From: Cercis canadensis
Taxonomy: Eukaryota; Streptophyta; Magnoliopsida; Fabales; Fabaceae
NCBI GenBank assembly: GCA_003255065.1
Contig: QAOA01000813.1
Coordinates: forward strand, 134,390 to 198,389
Reading direction: 5' to 3'
Length of the DNA stretch: 64,000 nucleotides
Shown: positions 10,273 to 20,078 of the stretch, piece after piece
Layout: each line of letters opens with the position of its first letter
Numbering within the stretch: the first letter of the stretch is position 1
Program-made: the position numbers and the translations under genes
Notes under the pieces: model-generated
What the model was told of the DNA's origin: nothing
Seen by the model: only the letters and a program-made list of their open reading frames with translations
Databases searched by the model: none

Positions 10273-10965
10273 TCACTCTACATGCTCGGCTTTATGCACC
10301 AAGTCCTTCATCTCTACATAATGACTCATCTCCACCACTTCAACAATCTCTCGCTTCAAGCCACTAATAAACCGTGTCATGGTTGCCTCACGGTTCTCAT
10401 CAATACTAGCTCGCATCATGGCTATCTCCATCTCACTGTTGTACTCAGCCACACTCATAGATCCCTGTTTCAAATCTTGCAGTTTCTTGAAACAATCTTT
10501 ATAGTAATGTCTAAGTACAAACCGTTTCCTCATCACGGCTCTCATATCAGCCCATGACCGAATAGGTCTCTCACCATCTCTACGCCTGTTAATCACTAGC
10601 TGATCCCACCAAATACTAGCATAATCAGTGAATTCAACTACTGTCAGCTTCACTTTCTTTCCTTCAGAGTATTCATGGCACTCAAACATGTTTCACCTTC
10701 CTCTCCCAATCTAGGTAAAGTTCAGGATTACTTTTACCTTGAAAGATAGGAATTCTCATTTTTATACTCCCCAGGTTATTATCACGACGAGGGGCTGCCC
10801 TCCTCTCTCTTCTGGTCTCAGTTTCAACCTCAGAATAGTCTTCTTCCTCTTCCTCAGAATATCGAAAGGTTTAGTTGTTTTAGTTTTTGTCTTAGGTGAA
10901 ACTAGGTGTTCTAACCTCTCTAATCTGTCCTCGGTGCCCATTCTTAATGCTGCAAATGGTGTCAA
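10273..10965 (-). pseudogene. Chromovirus Gag, N-terminal and capsid-like part (frameshifted)
   Basis: The frame 10273-10689 carries the Ty3/gypsy Gag core with YASIWWDQLVINRRRDGERP, FVLRHYYKDCFKKLQDLKQG and MTRFISGLKREI. The preceding stretch (about 10690-10745, other frame) reads FQGKSNPELYLDWERKVK, the usual lead-in to this core. Frame 10762-10965 gives a basic N-terminus. At least two frameshifts (near 10690 and 10790) break it. Confidence 0.85.
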
Positions 10966-11035
10966 CTGGGTGTACCTATTGCCATGTCGAAGGTCTCTGA
11001 ACGAGCTTCGAAACGCCGGGTCACGGGTTCCGTAA

Positions 11036-11558
11036 CTTCAAACGAGCTGAAAGTTATGGCCTTTTCAAGTAAGTGAGTCCAAATAGTCCGTTTTTTATTT
11101 TCTTTTCACAAGAACAGATCTTGCTAATCTTTTTTTTTTTTTTTTTGATTCGTTTATTTTGCAGAATTAGTCTCTTTCTGTTTTTGTTTTTGTTTTTTTT
11201 TTTTTGTTTTAAACTTGACTAGGACTCTACTAACAACTAGGATTTGCTATTGCAATCGAAACAGCCACCGCCTTTAGGCAATTTTAACCTAGGACGTGGA
11301 CTCTTAAACACAAACAAGGAAACAAGGAAAACGACCAAACAATGACCCGAACAAAAATAATAGGGATAACTTGACCAGAAACTTAAAGAACACAACGAAT
11401 AATGAAATTGATAGGAAAAATAAAAGACAAAACTGACTCAATAGAAATGAGGTAGAAGATGATTGACCTAAACAAATAAGATAGATAAAATAAAAATAGA
11501 ATAGGGGGTTTTAGGAATACCGATTGAAACTCCAAGGAGCCAAAGCTCTGATGTCAAA
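11036..11558 (-). other. Chromovirus 5' untranslated leader
   Basis: This non-coding sequence lies between gag and the 5' LTR, with long T-rich runs at 11130-11150 and 11185-11215. It includes the primer binding site next to the LTR. No gene is seen. Confidence 0.6.
11545..11556 (-). promoter_or_regulatory. Primer binding site (tRNA-Met-like)
   Basis: On the minus strand TGACATCAGAGC lies two bases after the LTR end (…GCATCA). It differs by two bases from TGGTATCAGAGC, the common initiator-tRNA-Met complementary site of plant LTR retrotransposons. Confidence 0.7.
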
Positions 11559-12229
11559 TGATGCATTCTCGTACTCGAAGGATTGAAACGGAGTGTCTGG
11601 ATACCAAACAATGGGATGACCTTAGTTATCGCAATAGGGTGAACCCTTAGCAAGGAAGGATCCTTGGTAAGTTCAAGTTCAAGTTCTTTGCCCAAGAACA
11701 ACAGGGAAGCTCTCAATCCAGAGAAACTCAATAATTCAGAAACTGAATAATATTAATCTCAAAACTGTTTTGCAAAGACATACACGAATTCCTTATATAG
11801 GCAATTTGGCTAGGAGGCTACAAGCTATGATGGATCCTCTAAGAATGTTAATAAAACAATAATACCCAGTTTGGCCATAGACATAAAGGCCCAAAATATT
11901 AAAAACGAATTTAAAACTAATTAAACGTTTTGGCCCATAAACATAAGGACCCAAAAATAAAACTAATTAAATTAAACATAATTTTTGGCCTGCTCCAAAC
12001 TTGGGCTCCAAGCTAGCCCATGTGCACCTTCTACAAGAGACAGATATGTGATCCATCTCAACTCTGAACTTGGCCCAACTGCTTTTCCTTGGTCTGCACC
12101 TCTTGGACTAGGCTCAACAGTGCCTCTCTCACTCACTTAGCTCTGCTTCTAGTCATCGGGCTTCCAACTCCAAGCAAGGGATCATGAACACTCCTAGGGT
12201 TAGGGCGTGTAGCAAGTTGATTCACATCA
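11559..12229 (-). repeat. 5' LTR of CRM-like chromovirus (671 bp)
   Basis: The segment starts TGATGCATTC and ends TTCACATCA, giving TGATG..CATCA inverted termini. It matches 5939-6568. In element orientation it precedes the PBS and gag, so it is the 5' LTR. The outer flank begins GAATATTTAA, but the missing end of the other LTR prevents recognition of a target duplication. Confidence 0.9.
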
Positions 12230-14546
12230 GAATATTTAATACAACTTTTGATAGTAAAAGCTTTACTTATTACAAATCAGTCCTTGATGTTAAAAAAATA
12301 ATTAAAAATAGTCCTACCTCAATTCCATAAAATTAAAAATTCTCCAATTTAAATTTATATAAACATTTTTAATTGAACTATATTAGTATCAAATAAAAAA
12401 ATCTCCAATATCTAAGAAAGTATGGGCATAGCTTCAATAATTTTTTTCATGATGCAAAATTGAAATTTTAATTAGCTACTATCCTTCTATTTTTAAAATA
12501 CCTCATGTTCAAAGATAATGTATGAGAATCATCTTATTCTAAAAATTATTTTTATATTCTAATTGTCAAGTTCAATAATAGTTAANTTTTTTTTTTAGAA
12601 AAAAAAAACATTGTCTTCTTCCTCGTTCCATTTCCACCAAGGGACGCTCCTCTTCAACAAGCAACTCCTCCTATTGAGCCATGACGGATTCCCCTATTCT
12701 TGAATTTTATTCCCACTTTTCTATTCTCCTTTACCGATTCAATTAATAAAAAATCATAATTAAATAATAAAAACACATAAAAAACAAAGAGGAAGGAGGG
12801 TGGGAGAGGAAGAGAACAATAGAGAGAAATAACAGAGAGTAAGAAAACGTTTAGAGAAATAACAAAGAGACAGAGAAAGAACATAAAGAAAACGATGGCG
12901 ACAGAGTTAGAGCAAGAGGAATAGGAATAGAGAGACTAAAACAGGGAGAAAGGGAGTAGATCGAGAAAGAGGAATTGAAATTTCAGATTTAGTGTGTGGG
13001 TAATCCTTTGTCTCCTTACTTCTGGGTAATCCTCTTCTACATGCTATCAAATTAACTTTTAAATTAAGACAAAATACACTAATTGTTAGTATGATGTATT
13101 AGTATAGGATAAGTTTATATTACTTATAGCTTACACATTTATTCAACTTATCAAATTCACTTTCTAATTGAGAGAAAATATTTAATTAGTGGCTAAATGA
13201 GAAAGAAGATGAACAGTGTCTTATAAATCCTACTCGCAAATATGAAGAGTAAGAGAGTGTGAAATTTACTCTCTTTAATTTTTTTACTTATTTTTTACAC
13301 TATTGTTCTTCACTCACCTTAATTTATTTATTAATGTATATTTTTAAATTTTATCATGCTTAAAATTTTATTTTAAATTTTGAATCTTTATGTATAAATT
13401 TGAATATAATTCTTTTTGAAATTTTTTCATAAATTTGTTTGTGAAAAATATGTAAATAGATAATAATATCATACTTTGTGTACTCTCAATTTTAACATAA
13501 TATAATTACTAAAAAAAACCGTTAACGTAAATTTTTATTTTAAATGGGGTACTAACATAATTTTCATTAAATTAGTGGGTCACATTAATATTGTCACACA
13601 AATTGAGAAATGACCAATTGAACAGGTAACCAAAAATAAATATCCACCACTAGATTTGGCACATAGCACAAGAAACAGTAATAATTGTGTCACCTAGAAT
13701 GGGGTTAAATAACTCATATTTTTACTTGGGGGTAAATTAAAGGCTCCATTGTATGATTAAATAACCCATATTTGTATGGGTTAAATAACCCATACAAATC
13801 GCTTGAACAAATCCACAAACAAAATAATAGAAAATAAAACATTATAGAAGAGAGAGAAAAACAAGTAAAAAAATCTAAGACCTTTCCTTCAATGGATATA
13901 TCATTTAAAAGAATATGCCATGCATATCTCCACATGTTTTCATATAATATATTCCCATATGAGTTCGTATTTTTAACCATTATTAAAACCAGAAATTTGC
14001 TTGTACAATGCAATATTTGACTGTGTAGAATGACATACACTGTTATGCTAGCTGGCCCTATTTTTATTCACTTTTTATTTTTTTCATAGGATTTGAACCT
14101 ATTAAAATGTCTTCAGTTACTAAAAAGCAGTTCTTATTGTTATTGTATGGTTTTTCTTATTTGCCAATTTTTCCTACTAAATAACGTCTAAGGTCGCAAA
14201 AAAGTTACTCTAATATTGAATTCAACCAAATACGTACAGGACACCCATATAACCTTTCAGTTTTCTAAGTAAATTACACAAGAAACTAATAAACATACTA
14301 AGAATGAGAAACTTAATTAGAAAACGTTATATTTATCATATAATTGAAATAAATAAATAAATAAAAGACAAGCATATATGAAATGCAAAGCAAACTATAA
14401 CTTTCAGCTAGCTATCATATTTGTGAAGTTAACTACCGCATATAGAGTATGGGGGCAGTACAATAAATAACACATACAGCTTTAGGTTAGTGGGGGGAAT
14501 ATACCATGGCTAAAAAGGAAAAAGAAAAAAATGCATAAGGTGGATA
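12230..14546. other. Gene-free AT-rich interval
   Basis: No gene seen. Contents: an N at 12586 in a T-run, a purine-rich AGAG/GAAA tract at about 12785-12980, the right copy of a 121-bp direct repeat (13792-13912), and short GGGTTAAATAACCC-type repeats at 13700-13790. The left end may include degraded transposon sequence. NLR-1 transcription would end here (its stop codon is at 14547). Confidence 0.5.
13792..13912 (+). repeat. 121-bp direct repeat, right copy
   Basis: Same sequence and orientation as 5724-5844, with a few substitutions. It lies about 1.6 kb beyond the chromovirus 5' LTR. Confidence 0.8.
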
Positions 14547-15067
14547 CTAGAAGTCGAAACATTTTTCCTTGGTCAATAAAAAGTCATTCAGTCTATTCAT
14601 TTCTTTCCTTAGTTCCACAAGGCGTGTCATGGCATGATCGACCTCTGGGTCTCTTGTAACACGTTTTCGCATCTCCTCCACCCATGTCACATTAAACCCC
14701 AATCGAATGGCCTCATTGCACAACACATGGAACTCTTTCTCACGCTCTTTAGTAAGGGTCATGATGCTCTCAGTTCTCAAAAAGTGTAAGAGATCTAGCA
14801 ATGTTTTAGAAGCCCAGCCATAAAAACGAGCACTTAGTTGTTCACGTGCTTCCCACAAATGCGGATATTTGGCCATCACTTCCTCTAACAAAGTTATGTT
14901 GTCTTCGTTTAGCTCAGCTATTTCCCTGAACTTCCTAAAGTCCGCTGAGACCAGCGTGTGTCTTCCACTAGCAGGTTGAGTTGAAACCCCTGAAAATGTG
15001 AAAGAAGGATCAATATTTGCTAGTTGGGATAGCGAAGCAGAAAGAAATTTCAAAGCAATCCCATAAG
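14547..15067 (-). CDS. NLR-1 exon 18: C-terminal helical domain
   Basis: This last coding exon (521 bp, entered in phase 1, acceptor TTTCAG just above 15067) ends at the TAG at 14547. It encodes about 172 residues with regular helical character: FRKFREIAELNEDNITLLEE, then YPHLWEAREQLSARFYGWAS, LLDLLHFLRTES, GFNVTWVEEMRKRVTRDPEV and ELRKEMNRLNDFLL. I do not have a certain family name. The pattern resembles the helical/coiled-coil segment that follows MATH domains in plant MATH-coiled-coil proteins. NLR-2 carries the same domain at 50723-51249. Frame continuity from the NB-ARC exon supports it as the C-terminus of NLR-1 and not a separate small gene. Alternative: an independent gene of about 188 codons starting at 15113. 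Confidence 0.65.
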
Positions 15068-15242
15068 CTGAAAGTTGATAATATTTCAGAAAAAAGAGAC
15101 AGAGAAATGGCAATTGAAAGCAAAAGAGAAGGCAATGACATTAATATATACGCATCAATTTGGCATCCTAATTCATACAAGTCAAAAATAAAGAACTTTC
15201 CTCAAGAGGGGAACAAAAGAAATATAATGCAATTGCACAAAC

Positions 15243-15461
15243 CTGACGAAGGAGCGACGACAGTGCTAGTCTTAATATCCATGATGTCCTGGCCAGAAAC
15301 AATACCCTGGTTACTATCAAGAGAAAAATCCTTGTTGCTTAGGTCTAGGATGGCATCCCTATCACTTGTGTCCATAGTTGTTCTACGTGAGTCTTGAATG
15401 GCGCCTTTAATGCCCTGACCAAGAGCATTTTGCTGGTTTTGATCAGGTGCGATGCCTGTGA
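15243..15461 (-). CDS. NLR-1 exon 17: linker, 219 bp (second copy)
   Basis: A 219-bp phase-1 exon, acceptor CCGAAG|TC and donor TCAG|GTTTG. The translation is polar and acidic, with DSRRTTMDTSDRDAILD and NQGIVSGQD. It is a close copy of the exon at 16641-16859. Its multiple-of-three length keeps the frame into the terminal exon. No known domain; probably a flexible linker. Confidence 0.65.
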
Positions 15462-15912
15462 CTTCGGAAAATAAACAAGAAGAAAGTCTCCCATTAGTTT
15501 AAAAGAGAAGACGGGGGGAAATGCAGAAAGGCCTGTAAACACTACGGGAATGCAATAAGTGATACTCTTTACTTTAGTCGCTTTACTTAATGTAAAGTAA
15601 GTTATATAGCTATTTATTCAATACTTCAAATGGTATCGAAACCATAAGCATATTAACTACTGAGATGATTTACAATGTGTATCTTATTTGTTCGAGAGAT
15701 TTATTAATGTAAATAAACATCATAGATCATCTTATTCATAGTTATCAATTTGGCTTGTGATATGCATACCACTTGTGCTATTGAATAATTAGTTATCAAT
15801 TTCGCTTGTGATATGGATACCACTTTACTGCACTTACGCTTGTGCCTAACACACTCTCAAAGAGAAGAGAAGGGGGAAATGCAGCAAGGCCTGTAAAATT
15901 CTGACTACTAAC

Positions 15913-15975
15913 CTGGCAGTGATGTAGTGCTGGCCTCAGCATCAGTGTTCTCATACTTGCTTTCAGCATGAAACT
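15913..15975 (-). CDS. NLR-1 exon 16: linker, 63 bp (second copy)
   Basis: A 63-bp phase-1 exon, acceptor TGCAG and donor CCAG|GTTAG, encoding an acidic Thr/Ser-rich segment with FHAESKYENTDAEASTTSLP. It copies the exon at 17325-17387 and matches 51910-51972 in NLR-2. Confidence 0.6.
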
Positions 15976-16061
15976 CTGCATCAATATATACTTATCTTAA
16001 GAAGAGGAAAAGATAGTACCTCCATAAGCCTGTAAAACTTGTTCATAGAGAGCATTCTTAC

Positions 16062-16109
16062 CAGGAGATATAGAAAGTGCAGCATCTGAAGAAGGTAGGA
16101 TGTGAGAAT
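16062..16109 (-). CDS. NLR-1 exon 15: linker, 48 bp (second copy)
   Basis: A 48-bp phase-1 exon between a GTCCAG acceptor and a CCTG|GTAAGA donor, reading DSHILPSSDAALSIS. It copies the 17477-17524 exon. Confidence 0.55.
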
Positions 16110-16210
16110 CTGGACCAATGAATAACAATTCATATTAAGCACCAGAATGGAGCGTTGTAATGAAGACAGTTACAGAGACACAAGGCATACTAATAGGTAG
16201 TGGGATACCA

Positions 16211-16489
16211 GGAGCATTTTTAAATTTACTTTGTTTAAACTATATGATTGGTTGTAAAAATAAATTGAGGGAAAATATTTACAGGAGTAATAAAGGGGAA
16301 ATATTTTGAACCCCCTTCATCAATCTCCCATCTCCTCAAACTCTCCTCTTTTCTTCCTCTCTTCATCTCATCAAATTACTAAGCATAACAAACATAATTA
16401 AAGATTAATGTCTATACTCATTATTACTCTTTGAAAAAAGAGTAAATGATACTTATATTTAAAGTTTACCCGTGCCAAACACACTCTGA
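16211..16489. mobile_element. Tourist-like MITE remnant between linker duplication units
   Basis: This matches the elements at 23453-23755 and 54904-55193 over its body (TTGGTTGTAAAAATAAATTG, CTCCTCAAACTCTC) and ends CGTGCCAAACACACTCT. The left terminus is missing. It sits exactly between the two linker units. Confidence 0.65.
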
Positions 16490-16640
16490 AAATAATATTT
16501 CAGAAAAAGGATAACTGAAAGCAATAGAGAAGGCAACGACTTTAATATATACAACATCAATTTGGCCTCCTAACTCAAACAAGTCAAAAAGAAAGAACCT
16601 CAAGAGGGGAACATGAGAAACATAATTCAATAGGACAAAC

Positions 16641-16859
16641 CTGACGTAGGAATAACAACAGTGCTAGTCTTGACACCCATGAGGCCCCGGCCAGAAACAA
16701 TACCCTGATTACCATCATGAGCATAATCCTTGATGCTTTGGTCTAGCATGGGATCCCTATCACTTGTGTCCATAGTTGTTCTGCGTGAGTCCTGAATGGC
16801 GCCTTTCATGCTCTGACCTAGAGCATTTTGGAGGTTTTGATAAGGAACGATGCCTTTGA
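16641..16859 (-). CDS. NLR-1 exon 14: linker, 219 bp (first copy)
   Basis: A 219-bp phase-1 exon, acceptor CCGAAG and donor TCAG|GTTTG. The translation contains GAIQDSRRTTMDTSDRD and GIVSGRGLMGVKTSTVVIP. Paired with exon 17, and related to the 288-bp exon of NLR-2 at 51493-51780. Confidence 0.65.
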
Positions 16860-17324
16860 CTTCGGAAAATAAACAAGAAGAAAGTCTCCCATTACTTTAA
16901 AAGAGAAGACGAGGGAAAAATGCAAAAAGACCTGTAAAGACTACGGGAATGCAATAAGTGATACTCTTTACTTTACTTACTCCCTTTACCTCCTGTACCA
17001 TATATACTTAATGTATAGTAAGTTATATAGCTATTTATTCAATACCATAAGGGGTATCAATATCATAAGCATAATTAATTATTGAGGTGATTCACATTTT
17101 GTATCCTATTGGGCCCACATATGTATCAATGAAAATAAACTTAGTAGATCATTTTATTCTTAGTTATTAATTTTGCTTCCTGGTATGGATACCACTTGTA
17201 CTACTGGATAAATAGCCAAGTTATATTCCATTAACTTTACTGCATTTACCCTTGTACCAAACACACTGTGAAAGAGAAGAGAAGGGCAAAATGCAGCAAC
17301 GCCTATAAAATTCTGACTACCAAC

Positions 17325-17387
17325 CTGGCAGTAATGCAGTGTTGGCAACAGCATCAGTGTTCTCATCCTTGTTTTGAGCATGTAACC
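17325..17387 (-). CDS. NLR-1 exon 13: linker, 63 bp (first copy)
   Basis: A 63-bp phase-1 exon reading LHAQNKDENTDAVANTALLP, with acceptor ATGCAG and donor CCAG|GTTGG. Acidic and polar, no known motif. Confidence 0.65.
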
Positions 17388-17476
17388 CTGCATGATTATA
17401 GACTTAACTCAAGAATAAGGCAAAGTTAGTACCACTTCATAAGCCTGCAAAACTTGTTTATAGAGAGCATTCTTAC

Positions 17477-17524
17477 CTGGAGATATAAAAAGTGCAGCAT
17501 CTGAAGAACGTAGGGTGTGAGAAT
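17477..17524 (-). CDS. NLR-1 exon 12: linker, 48 bp (first copy)
   Basis: A 48-bp phase-1 exon, acceptor GGTTCAG and donor CCAG|GTAAGA, reading DSHTLRSSDAALFIS. In NLR-2 the corresponding acceptor is changed (CCCG), so this exon looks lost there. Confidence 0.6.
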
Positions 17525-17623
17525 CTGAACCAATGAATAACAATTCAGATTAAGCCCTAAAATAAAACTTTGTAATGAAGACACTTACAGAGACACAAGG
17601 CATACAAGTAGTTAGAGGGATAC

Positions 17624-17807
17624 CAGGAACGTTAATATTTCTCCCTCTATCACCTTCCATATGGCTCTCTTCTTTCTCAATCTGATCTTTGTTTTCGCTA
17701 GTAGTGTCTACATGTGACAAAGCATGCTCACTTCCTTGAGAAGAATTTAGGCAAGATGAATTTTTCTTTCTTTCATCCACCTCTTTCCTTAACTTCTCTG
17801 ATGCGTC
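17624..17807 (-). CDS. NLR-1 exon 11: start of acidic/Ser-rich linker
   Basis: A 184-bp exon entered in phase 0 (acceptor GTGCAG) and left in phase 1 (donor CCTG|GTATCC). It encodes a charged segment with ASEKLRKEVDERKKNSSC and SQGSEHALSHVDTTSENKDQ. A stronger-looking donor, GTAAGT, lies 35 bp further at 17588. It would leave a 64-bp intron and put the following exons out of frame, so I prefer the earlier site. NLR-2 exon 52116-52572 is the homologue (GSEHVLSHMDKDQIE). Confidence 0.6.
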
Positions 17808-17930
17808 CTGCACAATTGACAATAGTTAACCCAATTTAATCAGATGGTGTAAACTATACATTACGTACAAGAAAAATTGGCCAAACTAGTCAATGCTTTC
17901 TATTAAAATAAACAAATTTCATGTGGCTAC

Positions 17931-18728
17931 CTTATTTGCATACAACTTTTGAATGGCCGAGTCTATTTGCAAAGTCTGCAGATTTGGTGTGTCACAATCT
18001 CCCTCCGTGAATATCTTCATTTTGGAGCACTCGGATATCACTACTTTTTCCAATGATGAAAATTTGAAGGCATAATCCCTTGAGCAAAAGCTTTCCAAGC
18101 ATGGCAAATATTGAAGTTCTATAGTTTTCAAACTGTTGAATGTAATTTCACTCATTATGTCATCATCAGCAACCTTGCCTTCTACTATTTCTTTTATCAT
18201 TCTACATTCCTCTATCACCATTGTGGTGAGTTGTGTAAGGCTATTTGCTGTTGACGATGCCATTAAATATAACAGCCCCTCACATTTATATACTTCCAGA
18301 ATTGTTAGGTGCTTGAAAGTTACTGATGAGGGCACTAAGTTCAACAAACTAGAACAATCCTTGACATATAGTTCTTCCAGATTCCTAACACTTGGATCCA
18401 CTTCACAGCCGTCTTTGCATATATACCTTAACTTAGGAAGTTCCTCAAGTGTTAGTCTTTCAACTTGTACTGCACTGCCATATTGATTTTCCTTGTCAGC
18501 ATGTTCATCAGAAGGGAATATCTCTTCAAATGAACTATTTGCTACAACCAGAGTCTTCACATTGGCCATTCTTTGGAGGAATGAATATGGAAAATTAGTT
18601 TTGACATCATGGAAGAATTTTAAGTTAAGAATTGTAAGATTGTTTTCGTGGTCTGCTGAAAATTGTCCAAGCCATGTCATTATAGGCTCATTGCAGTCTA
18701 TTGTCAAGTCTTCTAGTCTGGGCATTGC
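17931..18728 (-). CDS. NLR-1 exon 10: LRR module Q4
   Basis: A 798-bp phase-0 exon (266 codons; acceptor CTCAG|GCAATG, donor AATAAG|GTAGCC) of the Q type. It contains plant-specific LRRs with LTLEELPKLRYICKDGCEVD, LEELYVKDCSSLLNLVPSSV, SSTANSLTQLTTMVIEECRM and FNSLKTIELQYLPCLESFCS. Compared with Q1-Q3 it lacks the WYWEGNLN-type end and is shorter. It is the last LRR exon before the linker. NLR-2 has no counterpart. Confidence 0.85.
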
Positions 18729-19337
18729 CTGAGAAATCAATTGAAGAAAAGTAAGTATATATAAACCGATTGAAAGAAAGTAAGTTATATATAAACCAAT
18801 TAAATCCCTAATAAATATTATTTTAGATACTGGCTGGGCTAAATTTATGCAAAAGAAAGCACTGAATTTATCATTTAGAATTTAAAATTTAATGCTACAC
18901 CAGGTGTGTTAAAGATGAGGATTTTAGATAGTTTGCACTTTTAGGTAGCTTTAGCTTCCAATTTTCACGTTTAAACATGATTTTAAATTTAATCCTTTCA
19001 CCAAAAGAAACTTGCCGTAAGAATTAATTTAGTATATTTTTGTGGTACTCCAAAACAAATAATAGTGAACCACTTGGGCAAACATCATAGTTGTTAAAAT
19101 TATTTTGAATTGATGTTAAAATTCACAGGACTTAATTGGATTTATTGACAAGTCAGCCAATTTCAAAGGATAGTAAATTCTAAAAGTGCTGCAAAAGATG
19201 AAGGAAAACTCAATCATTAATGATTGGTCATGCGAATTTCATTTGCATAAATTACCTTTGTCACTGGATGGAAAGAGATAAATTAGATAAGAAGCTGCAA
19301 AAATACTAAACGAGTACAAGCCCTAAAGGTTACGTAC

Positions 19338-20078
19338 CTTTTCAACTGAGAATGACTGTTGCAATGAGGCTTGAAGTTCATCCTTGCAATGTGACTCGGG
19401 CATCATAAGTTTGGACTTGAAAATGTTGACTTCCCTCTGAATATATAAGTATGTTAAGTGCCATAATTCAGGGCATTCAATCGAAAATCTTCCAGGGTAG
19501 AAAGCCTGGAGTTTTGGTAGATTCCAAAGTTTCAAATACGATAAGTTAGGGAACATGAAATTGATTGATGCATCAAGATCAGGTCCTTCTTCCCTTGCAA
19601 CAATATTCTCGAGTCCAGTACAAGAATTTATCTCTAGTGCCCAAAGTTTCAAAAGGTTTCTGGCAACAGAGGCTGGAAGCAGATCTTTGAGGCTTTCACA
19701 TTCCGAAGCATTTAGTTCTGTTAGACTTGGAAAATCAAGAATTCCTTTTGGATCTTTATTCCATACATGCTTCAGATTTGGTAGGGCACTTAAAGTTAAA
19801 AATATTAACTTGGACTTGGCTACAGCATGTCCCTGATTTATTGTGGTCCCCTCCAAGTCAAAAACTACTTCCAGAAAATTACAATCTCTCACTTCCAACT
19901 TGTACAAGTAGTTTAAGGATTCCAATAAATTAAATGAAAGTACTTTTGAGATCCCTTCACAATTTGCTACTGTTAGAGTCCGCAAATTACGAAATGACCC
20001 ATCTGGAACTTGGCTAGGCCATATTTCTTTTATCTCTGGAATCTCTGAGACACTTAAATTCTGCCAGTGGTAATGTAC
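19338..20078 (-). CDS. NLR-1 exon 9: LRR module P4
   Basis: A 741-bp phase-0 exon (247 codons; acceptor GCACAG|GTACAT, donor GAAAAG|GTACGT) of the P type. LRR phrases include EIPEIKEIWPSQVPDGSFRN, LTLSALPNLKHVWNKDPKGI, LLPASVARNLLKLWALEINS and LPKLQAFYPGRFSIECPELW. The first residues (VHYHWQN) diverge from other P modules. Absent from NLR-2. Confidence 0.85.

Larger units (their letters stand above)
15084..16222 (-). repeat. Tandem duplication in NLR-1 linker, downstream unit
   Basis: This 1.1-kb unit matches 16496-17632 through exons and introns, including MITE-like intron sequence (15560-15860 versus 16965-17275). Each unit carries three small exons of 48, 63 and 219 bp. A Tourist-like MITE remnant separates the units. 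Confidence 0.85.
16496..17632 (-). repeat. Tandem duplication in NLR-1 linker, upstream unit
   Basis: Partner of 15084-16222. It begins in both copies with ATATTTCAGAAAAA and ends with a stretch covering the end of exon 11 (CCTGGTATCCC on the minus strand). The copy at 15084-16222 therefore carries a vestige of the exon-11 donor near 16205. Confidence 0.85.

Noticed and set aside
12654-12884. A 76-codon hydrophobic minus-strand frame
   Set aside because: It arises from the purine-rich low-complexity tract on the plus strand; no homology recognised.
14547-15113. A separate 188-codon gene starting at ATG 15113
   Set aside because: The first residues lie upstream of a good acceptor at 15067 and have no match in NLR-2, whereas phase and homology support the region as a last exon. 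Not fully excluded.
17588-17589. GTAAGT donor for NLR-1 exon 11
   Set aside because: It matches the consensus well, but leaves a 64-bp intron and a frame that does not continue through the following exons. The CCTG|GTATCC donor at 17624 keeps the frame to the final stop.
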